Shown here in pieces: positions 1-5,555 of a stretch of 6,852 bases of DNA. How positions within the stretch are numbered: position 1 is the first letter of the stretch; each line of letters begins with the position of its first letter. The position numbers were made by a program, and so were the translations under genes. Below the pieces are notes generated by a model that worked only from the letters and a program-made list of their open reading frames with translations, ran no database searches and was not told where the DNA came from. The stretch is from Actinomycetales bacterium (lineage in GTDB: Bacteria > Actinomycetota > Actinomycetes > S36-B12), in NCBI GenBank assembly GCA_017849335.1, contig JAFIHP010000426.1:1-6852 (forward strand), given 5' to 3'.

Positions 1-603
1 GGGGTGCGGCTCCCCCTGGCGGGCGGTCGCGGCGCACCGCGCGGTCGTGGCCTGCCACGGGGTCGAGGCGGCCAGGGACTCGGCCTCCTCGGCCAGCGCC
101 CGCCGAGCCGCGAGAGCGGTCTCGCGCTGCTCGGCCTTGCGGGCGCGGGCAGCGGCCTTGGCCGCCTCGATGTCGTCGGCGAGCCGGTCGCAGCGCGCCT
201 CCAGGGCAGCGACGTCGCCCACGAACGCGCGGGCCGCGAGGGCCTCACGCACACGGGCCAGCACGGCATCGGCCTGCTCCGCGGTGGCGCGCTGGTCGCC
301 GAGTCGTCGTTCGACGAGGTCCACCTCCACGACGAGGTCGTCGTAGCGGCGCGCGTAGAACGCCAGGCCCTCGGCGGGGTCGCCTGCTGCCCACTGGCCC
401 ACGACGACCTCGCCGTCGGGAGCGAGCAGGACGACCGTGCCGTCCGCCTCGACGCGCCCGAACCGCATGCTGTCGGACGGCGCCTCGGTGGACGTCGACG
501 CCTCCGGTGCGGCAGGCGTCGTCACGGGGCTGGTCGGCCGGCGGAGGGACCCGGGCGTCGGCGGACGCAGCGAACCGGGTGTCGGTGCCCCGGACTCGTT
601 CAT
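1..603 (-). CDS. DUF349 domain-containing protein, N-terminal 201 residues (3' end outside window)
   Basis: The gene reads from ATG at 603-601 and leaves the window still open. AGGAG lies 6 nt upstream of this ATG, which supports the start. Residues 1-45 are rich in Pro, Ser and Thr, probably disordered, and contain the peptide TPGSLR twice (8-13 and 16-21). Residues 46-90 (MRFGRVEADG, then GQWAAGDPAEGLAFYARRYDDL) match my memory of the conserved start of actinobacterial DUF349 proteins. From about 90 to 185 the sequence is Ala, Glu and Arg rich with a heptad-like pattern, a likely helical bundle or coiled coil. The W of STPWQ is at 184. The family usually has DEWK about 12 residues later; here RQGE stands there, so this repeat is diverged. 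Complete family members have several DUF349 repeats, so most of the protein is missing here. The biochemical role of the family in actinobacteria is not known to me. It lies 66 nt downstream of the cyclophilin gene on the same strand and may be co-transcribed with it. Confidence 0.88.
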   Translation of the reverse strand, partial: MNESGAPTPGSLRPPTPGSLRRPTSPVTTPAAPEASTSTEAPSDSMRFGRVEADGTVVLLAPDGEVVVGQWAAGDPAEGLAFYARRYDDLVVEVDLVERRLGDQRATAEQADAVLARVREALAARAFVGDVAALEARCDRLADDIEAAKAAARARKAEQRETALAARRALAEEAESLAASTPWQATTARCAATARQGEPHP

Positions 604-669
604 CGTCGACTCCTGCCGTGCGTCGGGCCGCGGTCGTCCACGGCGTGGTGTCCCACCCTAGCCAAGCCC

Positions 670-1497
670 CTAGGCCGACTTGATGCTCGCGGACTCGATG
701 AACACGGTCTGCTGAGGCTGGCCGTCGGCGCCCTTGTCGGTCGTGCCCTGCTTGGCGACCTCCTTGACGATGTCCAGGCCCTCGGTCACCGTGCCCCAGA
801 CGGTGTAGTCGCCCGGGAGGACGGTGTCCTCGTAGACGATGAAGAACTGCGAGCCCGACGTCCCGGCCCCGGCGTTGGCCATGGCGACCGTGCCGGCGGG
901 GTAGGTCGCCGCGTCGCCGCTGGGGAGGTTCTCGTCCGGCACCGTGTAGCCCGGACCGCCCGTGCCGTCGCCCTTGGGATCGCCGCACTGCAGCACGAAG
1001 ATCCCCTGCGTCGTCAGCCGGTGGCACGCGGTCCCGTCGTAGAAGCCGTTCTTGGCCAGGAAAACCTCGCTGGCGACCGTCTTCGGGGCGTCGTGGTCGA
1101 GCGCGATCACGATGTCGCCGCAGTTCGTGGTCAGCGTGATCGACGCGACCCCGCTGGCGTCCTCCGTCGGCGCGGAGCCGTACGTGAGGTTGTCGGCCCG
1201 TGGAGTGCCGGGAGGCGTGCAGTCCATCGCGGACGACGTCGGCAGCGGTGACGGGGAGGCAGACGCGGACGCGGTCGGCAGGAGGGACTCGAGCGGCGCC
1301 TGGTCGGCGGTGGTGTCGCTGCGTCCGACGACGGCCCAGACGGCCCACGCCACCGACGCGAGCACGAGCGCGACGACCACGACGGCGGCCACGATGGTCT
1401 GACGGCGCTTGGCGCGGGACGCCCGCTGTGCTCGTCGCGCGCTCTGCCGCTCGTACTTCGCGCGCGCCAGCTCCCGCTCGCGCTTGTTGCTGGCCAT
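670..1497 (-). CDS. ppiB: Membrane-anchored cyclophilin-type peptidyl-prolyl cis-trans isomerase
   Basis: This 275-residue protein should catalyse cis-trans isomerisation of X-Pro bonds in proteins outside the membrane. Residues 1-33 are strongly basic, 34-57 form one hydrophobic segment, and 66-90 are a Ser/Pro/Ala linker. This predicts an N-in signal anchor with an external C-terminal domain. The cyclophilin domain spans about 117-275. Catalytic-pocket residues are present: R160 in CHRL, Q170 in LQCGDP, and N208, Q217 and F219 in MANAG...GSQFFI, aligning with CypA R55, Q63, N102, Q111 and F113. The position of CypA W121, a cyclosporin contact, is V226, so weak cyclosporin binding is likely. 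Four cysteines (93, 126, 158, 171) lie in the external part and could form disulfides. The ATG at 1497-1495 has AAGGGA a few bases upstream; in-frame sequence further upstream lacks family character. The gene is divergent from the hydrolase-hisS operon, as in M. tuberculosis, where the equivalent gene is ppiB; the symbol rests on that comparison. Confidence 0.93.
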   Translation of the reverse strand: MASNKRERELARAKYERQSARRAQRASRAKRRQTIVAAVVVVALVLASVAWAVWAVVGRSDTTADQAPLESLLPTASASASPSPLPTSSAMDCTPPGTPRADNLTYGSAPTEDASGVASITLTTNCGDIVIALDHDAPKTVASEVFLAKNGFYDGTACHRLTTQGIFVLQCGDPKGDGTGGPGYTVPDENLPSGDAATYPAGTVAMANAGAGTSGSQFFIVYEDTVLPGDYTVWGTVTEGLDIVKEVAKQGTTDKGADGQPQQTVFIESASIKSA

Positions 1498-1644
1498 CGT
1501 GTCCCTTCGAGATCGCGTCCGGAGCGGCGCCGAGTCTATGCGCGTCGGTCTCGTGGTCGGGCACGGTAGATAGGCTTGGTACCCAACCGTCGGGCACGTC
1601 GCGAGCGTCGGCCGTGCCGTCGGACACGACAGGAAGGCCCGCAC
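1498..1644. promoter_or_regulatory. Divergent intergenic region between ppiB and the hydrolase-hisS-aspS operon
   Basis: This 147-nt gap must hold promoters for both directions. On the minus strand TAGACT (1538-1533) fits the TANNNT -10 pattern and would leave a leader of about 28 nt before the cyclophilin ATG. On the plus strand TAGATA (1567-1572) or TAGGCT (1571-1576) fit the same pattern and would leave a leader of about 60 nt before the hydrolase GTG. No convincing -35 hexamer is visible for either, so exact promoter positions are uncertain. The region also holds GGTACC flanked by TTGG/CCAA-like bases (1577-1586) and three GTCGGRCACG copies (separate entry). I see no T-box-like leader, which would have to be longer. 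Confidence 0.45.
1556..1628 (+). repeat. Three copies of a 10-nt direct repeat GTCGGRCACG
   Basis: GTCGGGCACG occurs at 1556-1565 and 1589-1598, and GTCGGACACG at 1619-1628. Start-to-start distances are 33 and 30 nt, close to three helical turns. The copies cover the candidate plus-strand -10 and the leader of the hydrolase gene. They could be operator sites for a regulator, but short G/C-rich words recur by chance in this genome type. The repeat itself is plain in the sequence; a regulatory role is only a guess. Confidence 0.3.
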
Positions 1645-2343
1645 GTGCTCATCGGCGGCTTCCCCGCGGGCTCGTGGGGCACCAACTGCTACGTCCTGGC
1701 GAACGCGCCGGGAGAGCCCTGCCTGATCGTCGATCCCGGGCAGGACTCGATCGACGGCGTGCACGACCTCGTCCGCGAGCACCGCCTGCTCCCAGCGGCG
1801 GTGCTGCTCACCCACGGTCACATCGACCACGTCTGGTCCGTCGCGCCGCTCACCGACGAGTTCGAGGTCCCCGCACTGATCCACGCCGCTGACCGGTACC
1901 GGCTGGCGGACATCGCCGGCTCCAGCGTGATGATGGCCCGCGAGAAGCTGATGGCCATGACCAAGAACTCGCTCGAGCTGACGGAGCCGTCGGACGTGCT
2001 GCTCCTGGAGGACCAGCAGCGGCTCGACCTCGCGGGCATCCCCCTGGTGGTCAAGCACGCGCCGGGGCACACCGAGGGCTCGGTCGTCTTCGAGCTGGAC
2101 GAGGTCATGTTCAGCGGCGACGTGCTGTTCGCCGGGTCGATCGGACGGACCGACCTGCCGGGCGGAGACCACGCGGCGATGATCGAGTCGCTGCGCCGCG
2201 TCATCCTGCCGGCGTCGGACCATCTGGTCGTGCTTCCCGGGCACGGCCCGCAGACCACGATCGCCGCCGAGCGCGCCGCGAACCCGTACCTGCGCCAGCT
2301 CGTCGACGACGTCGAGGTCGGCCGCAACCCGACGGGGATGTGA
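1645..2343 (+). CDS. MBL-fold (metallo-beta-lactamase superfamily) hydrolase, glyoxalase II-like
   Basis: The protein has 232 residues and the compact metallo-beta-lactamase fold. The metal-binding motif THGHIDH occupies 56-62 (H57, H59, D61, H62). Further ligands follow at H142 (APGHTEGS), D159 (FSGDVLF) and H200 (LPGHGP), so the full two-metal set is present. This pattern fits glyoxalase II-like thiolester hydrolases, but the C-terminal substrate domain of true glyoxalase II is absent and the substrate is unknown. The start is GTG at 1645: AGGAAGG lies 7 nt upstream, and the resulting MLIGGFPAGSWGTNCY opening matches the family as I recall it. The frame extends upstream to an ATG at 1576, but that stretch lacks family character. 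It is the first gene of the operon and ends 1 nt before hisS. Its place beside ppiB and hisS is conserved in actinobacteria, and M. tuberculosis has an equivalent gene there. It is probably cytoplasmic, with no signal peptide. Confidence 0.93.
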   Translation: MLIGGFPAGSWGTNCYVLANAPGEPCLIVDPGQDSIDGVHDLVREHRLLPAAVLLTHGHIDHVWSVAPLTDEFEVPALIHAADRYRLADIAGSSVMMAREKLMAMTKNSLELTEPSDVLLLEDQQRLDLAGIPLVVKHAPGHTEGSVVFELDEVMFSGDVLFAGSIGRTDLPGGDHAAMIESLRRVILPASDHLVVLPGHGPQTTIAAERAANPYLRQLVDDVEVGRNPTGM

Positions 2344-2344
2344 C

Positions 2345-3700
2345 GTGGCGCGCAAGGCCGGGCTCTCCGGCTTCCCCGAATGGCTGCCGTCCGGGCAGGT
2401 CGTCGAGCAGCTCGTCATCGACACGGCCCGTCGGGTCTTCGAGCTCCACGGCTTCGCCGGGCTGCGCACGCGATCGGTCGAGCCGCTCGAGGAGATGCTC
2501 CGCAAGGGTGAGATCGACAAGGAGGTCTACGTCCTGCGGCGGCTGCATGCCGAGGAGGCGCAGGCCGATTCCGGCCTGGGGCTGCACTTCGACCTGACAG
2601 TGCCGTTCGCGCGGTACGTCGTCGAGCATGCCGGCCAGCTGGAGTTCCCGTTCCGCCGGTACCAGATCCAGTCGGCGTGGCGTGGGGAACGACCGCAGGA
2701 GGGCCGGTTCCGCGAGTTCACCCAGGCCGACATCGACGTCGTCGGCCGCGACCACCTCGCCTTCCACCACGAGGTCGAGATGGCCGTCGTGATGGGGAGC
2801 GTCCTCGCCCAGCTGCCGATCCCGGCGGCGGTGATCCAGGTGAACAACCGCAAGCTGGCCGAGGGGTTCTACCGGGGCGTCGGGGCGTCCGACCCGGCCG
2901 CGGTGCTGCGGGCCGTGGACAAGCTCGACAAGATCGGCCCGGCGCGCGTCGCGGACCTGCTCGTCACCGACGCGGGCCTGTCGGATCAGGCCGCCCGCCG
3001 CTGCCTGGACCTCGCCGAGATCCGCACCGCCGACGCGTCCTTCGTGGACCGGGTCGCCGCGCTCGGCGTCCGCGACCCGCTGCTCGACGAGGGGGTGGCC
3101 GAGCTGGCCGCCGTCGTCGAGGGAGCCAATGCCCTCCTCCCGGGATCGGTCGTGGCCGACCTGCGGATCGCCCGCGGACTGGACTACTACACCGGCACGG
3201 TCTACGAGACCCAGCTCCAGGGCTACGAGTCGGTCGGGTCGATCGCCTCGGGCGGGCGCTACGACTCGCTGGCCTCCGACGGCAAGCAGACGTTCCCGGG
3301 CGTCGGGATCTCGTTGGGGGTCACGCGGCTGGTGTCGATCCTGCTCGGCCGCGACCTCGTGTCGGTCTCGCGTCCGGGGCCGGCGGCGGTCCTCGTCGCC
3401 GTCGTCGACGAGAGCGACCGCGGCGTCAGCGAGACCGTCGCCGCCCGGCTGCGTGCGCGCGGGATCGCGTGCGAGGTCGCGCCGGCGGCCGACAAGTTCG
3501 GCAAGCAGATCAAGTACGCCGACCGGCGCGGCATCCCGTACGTGTGGTTCCCGTCCCCGGACGGCGACAGCGTCAAGGACATCCGCAGCGGCGACCAGGA
3601 GCCCGCGGACGCGACGGACTGGGCGCCGCCCGCCGCGGACGCCGCTCCCTTCGTCACGTCCACCCGAACAACGACCACCAGCATGGAGGCACGTCCGTGA
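2345..3700 (+). CDS. hisS: Histidine--tRNA ligase, divergent type
   Basis: This 451-residue class II synthetase charges tRNA-His with histidine in the cytoplasm. The ATP/histidine pocket motifs are all present: LHFDLTVPFARY (80-91), motif 2 from Y106 to D131 with R113 and the ERPQEGRFREF stretch, the histidine-specific RGLDYYTG (277-284), and motif 3 GISLGVTR (321-328). The anticodon-binding domain follows at about 345-435, with KFGKQIKYADRRGIPYV and VKDIRSGDQ. Motif 1 differs from the common bacterial enzyme: LRTRSVEPLEEML and VYVLRRL replace the usual region, and the LRPEGTAG block is replaced by a DLTVPFARY block as in eukaryotic-like enzymes. The last 14 or so residues (TSTRTTTTSMEARP) look like an unconserved tail; their codons include the aspS ribosome-binding site. 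GTG at 2345 is 1 nt after the hydrolase stop, with a GGGG run just upstream. The stop overlaps the aspS start by 4 nt, indicating coupled translation. Confidence 0.96.
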   Translation: MARKAGLSGFPEWLPSGQVVEQLVIDTARRVFELHGFAGLRTRSVEPLEEMLRKGEIDKEVYVLRRLHAEEAQADSGLGLHFDLTVPFARYVVEHAGQLEFPFRRYQIQSAWRGERPQEGRFREFTQADIDVVGRDHLAFHHEVEMAVVMGSVLAQLPIPAAVIQVNNRKLAEGFYRGVGASDPAAVLRAVDKLDKIGPARVADLLVTDAGLSDQAARRCLDLAEIRTADASFVDRVAALGVRDPLLDEGVAELAAVVEGANALLPGSVVADLRIARGLDYYTGTVYETQLQGYESVGSIASGGRYDSLASDGKQTFPGVGISLGVTRLVSILLGRDLVSVSRPGPAAVLVAVVDESDRGVSETVAARLRARGIACEVAPAADKFGKQIKYADRRGIPYVWFPSPDGDSVKDIRSGDQEPADATDWAPPAADAAPFVTSTRTTTTSMEARP

Positions 3701-5436
3701 TCCGCACGCATGACGCAGGAACGCTGCGACCGGCCGACGCCGGCACGCAGGTGACGCTGGCCGGGTGGATCGCCCGCCGCCGTGACCACGGCGGGGTCGC
3801 CTTCCTCGACCTGCGCGACGCCAGCGGCGTCGTCCAGGTCGTCGTCCACGACGCGGAGGTCGCTCACCCGCTGCGCGACGAGTTCTGCATCAAGGTGGTC
3901 GGCACGGTCGAGCTGCGCCCGGAGGGGAACGAGAACCCCGCCCTCCCGACGGGCGCGATCGAGGTCTCGGCTAGCACGGTCGAGGTGCTCTCGACGTCCG
4001 CACCGCTGCCGTTCCCCATCGACGACCGCAGCACGGTCGGCGAGGAGATCCGCCTGCGCCATCGGTACCTCGACCTGCGGCGCTCGGGACCGGCCGCGGC
4101 GATCCGCATGCGGTCGAAGGTCAGCCAGATCGCGCGGGACGTCCTGCTCGCGCGCGATTTCGTCGAGGTCGAGACCCCGACGCTGACCGCGTCCACCCCC
4201 GAGGGCGCGCGCGACTTCCTCGTCCCCGCGCGGCTCCAGCCGGGTAAGTGGTACGCGCTGCCGCAGTCGCCGCAGCTGTTCAAGCAGTTGCTCATGGTCG
4301 CCGGTCTGGAGCGGTACTTCCAGATCGCCCGGTGCTATCGCGACGAGGACTTCCGAGGCGACCGGCAGCCGGAGTTCACGCAGCTCGACATCGAGATGTC
4401 GTTCGTCGAGCAGGACGACGTCATCGAGCTCGGCGAGACGCTGATCCGGGCGATCTGGTCCGGGGTCCTGGGCGTCGAGATCGGGCCGATCCCGCGCATG
4501 ACGTATGCCGAGGCGATGCGGCGGTACGGCAGCGACAAGCCGGACCTGCGGTTCGGGCTCGAGCTCGTCGACCTGACGGCGTTCTTCGCCGACACGCCCT
4601 TCCGGGTGTTCCAGGCGGAGCACGTCGGCGCCGTCGTCATGCCCGGAGGGGCCGACCAGCCGCGTCGGGCGTTCGACGCGTGGCAGGAATGGGCGAAGCA
4701 GCGCGGGGCGAAGGGCCTGGCCTACGTCACCGTGGCCGCCGACGGCACCCTCGGCGGACCGGTGGCCAAGAACATCAGCGACGACGAGCGCGCCGGCCTG
4801 GTCGCCGCCGTCGGCGCGCAGCCGGGTGACTGCGTCTTCTTCGCCGCCGGTCGACCGGCGGACGCCCGCGCGCTGCTCGGCGCGACGCGGCTGGAGGTCG
4901 GCCGCCGGCTCGGGCTGATCGACGAGTCCGCGTGGTCGTTCGTGTGGGTCGTCGACGCCCCGATGTTCGAGGAGGTCGTCGAAGACGGGCAGATGCTCGG
5001 GTGGACCGCTGTGCACCACCCGTTCACGTCCCCCAACAGCGAGTGGCTCGACCGGTTCGAGGAGGCACCGGGGGAGGCGCTCGCCTGGGCCTACGACATG
5101 GTCTGCAACGGCAACGAGATCGGCGGTGGATCGATCCGTATCCACCAGCGCGAGGTCCAGGAGCGCGTGTTCACCCTGCTGGGGATGAGCGACGAGGAGG
5201 CCCGGTCGAAGTTCGGGTTCCTGCTCGACGCGTTCCAGTACGGCCCGCCGCCGCACGGTGGCATCGCGTTCGGTTGGGACCGCCTGTGCATGCTGCTGGC
5301 CGGCTCGGCGTCGATCCGCGACGTCATCGCGTTCCCGAAGACCGGCGGTGGTCTGGATCCGCTGACCGGGGCGCCGACGGCGATCACCGCGCAGCAGCGT
5401 GCCGAGGCCGGGGTCGACGCGACCCCCGACGACTGA
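3697..5436 (+). CDS. aspS: Aspartate--tRNA ligase, probably non-discriminating (Asp/Asn)
   Basis: The 579-residue length is normal for bacterial AspRS. The order is an N-terminal OB-fold anticodon domain (about 1-105), a class II catalytic core, the bacterial GAD insertion (about 280-410), then the rest of the core. Visible signatures are QSPQLFKQ (190-197), motif 2 from F208 with RCYRDEDFRGDRQPEFTQ, and motif 3 GGIAFGWDR (521-529, R529). SIRDVIAFPKT and DPLTGAP close the core. His31 in RRRDHGG and Gly77 in RPEGNEN correspond to the His/Gly pair that marks AspRS enzymes able to charge both tRNA-Asp and tRNA-Asn (known from Pseudomonas aeruginosa). Discriminating enzymes such as E. coli have Leu at the first position. 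If so, Asp-tRNA-Asn would be amidated by GatCAB. GTG at 3697 overlaps the hisS stop (GTGA) and has GGAGG 7 nt upstream, so the start is well supported. Confidence 0.97.
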   Translation: MIRTHDAGTLRPADAGTQVTLAGWIARRRDHGGVAFLDLRDASGVVQVVVHDAEVAHPLRDEFCIKVVGTVELRPEGNENPALPTGAIEVSASTVEVLSTSAPLPFPIDDRSTVGEEIRLRHRYLDLRRSGPAAAIRMRSKVSQIARDVLLARDFVEVETPTLTASTPEGARDFLVPARLQPGKWYALPQSPQLFKQLLMVAGLERYFQIARCYRDEDFRGDRQPEFTQLDIEMSFVEQDDVIELGETLIRAIWSGVLGVEIGPIPRMTYAEAMRRYGSDKPDLRFGLELVDLTAFFADTPFRVFQAEHVGAVVMPGGADQPRRAFDAWQEWAKQRGAKGLAYVTVAADGTLGGPVAKNISDDERAGLVAAVGAQPGDCVFFAAGRPADARALLGATRLEVGRRLGLIDESAWSFVWVVDAPMFEEVVEDGQMLGWTAVHHPFTSPNSEWLDRFEEAPGEALAWAYDMVCNGNEIGGGSIRIHQREVQERVFTLLGMSDEEARSKFGFLLDAFQYGPPPHGGIAFGWDRLCMLLAGSASIRDVIAFPKTGGGLDPLTGAPTAITAQQRAEAGVDATPDD

Positions 5437-5445
5437 CCCGCGACG

Positions 5446-5502
5446 CGCCTGGAATGGTCGCTAAACCGCCCGAAATGGACGATTCCTCGACCATTCCAGG
5501 CG
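5446..5502. repeat. Perfect 15-bp inverted repeat with 27-nt loop, just after aspS
   Basis: CGCCTGGAATGGTCG (5446-5460) is exactly reverse-complementary to CGACCATTCCAGGCG (5488-5502). The 27-nt spacer is about half A/T, poorer in G/C than the flanking genes. The left arm begins 9 nt after the aspS stop. A third, imperfect copy of the arm core, GAAATGGACG (5472-5481), lies in the loop. No T-run follows on either strand, so this is not a standard intrinsic terminator. It could be an mRNA 3'-end stabiliser, an attenuating hairpin before the GNAT gene, or a dispersed palindromic element. No target-site duplication is visible. The repeat is certain; its role is unknown. Confidence 0.85.
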
Positions 5503-5510
5503 TCTCGGCG

Positions 5511-5555
5511 GTGGGGGACATCGCGGTTGTGGGGGACATCGCGGTTGTGGGGGAC
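5511..5555 (+). repeat. 18-nt tandem repeat, two and a half units, over the GNAT start region
   Basis: GTGGGGGACATCGCGGTT occurs at 5511-5528 and 5529-5546 without mismatch, followed by the first nine bases again (5547-5555). Each unit contains GGGGGA and starts with GTG, so each supplies a purine-rich run 10 nt ahead of the next GTG. If translated, the units read VGDIAV VGDIAV VGD. The unit is a multiple of three, so gain or loss of copies would not shift the GNAT frame. Confidence 0.85.

Noticed and set aside
604..674. Small inverted repeats (CCTAG/CTAGG at 657-661 and 670-674; GTGG/CCAC at about 645-656) between the cyclophilin and DUF349 genes
   Set aside because: Stems are only 4-5 bp and there is no T-run on the minus strand, so a terminator is not supported.
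4..1251. Plus-strand open frame of 415 codons across the DUF349 and cyclophilin genes
   Set aside because: It lies opposite two recognisable minus-strand genes, and its translation is Gly/Arg-rich with no motif.
1576..1644. Longer hydrolase starting at ATG 1576
   Set aside because: The extra 23 residues are Arg-rich and unlike the family, and GTG 1645 has AGGAAGG 7 nt upstream.
1498..1644. T-box or other riboswitch ahead of the synthetase operon
   Set aside because: The leader would be about 60 nt, too short for a T-box, and no specifier or antiterminator sequence is visible.
1498..2520. Upstream in-frame extension of the cyclophilin through the intergenic region and into the hydrolase gene
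   Set aside because: The ATG at 1497 has a good ribosome-binding site and the typical basic plus membrane-segment N-terminus; the extension would be antisense to the hydrolase and hisS genes.
3259..5256. Long open frame (665 codons) on the minus strand opposite hisS and aspS
   Set aside because: It mirrors two clear synthetase genes, has low-complexity Arg/Leu/Asp-rich translation without motifs, and long antisense frames are expected in very G/C-rich DNA.
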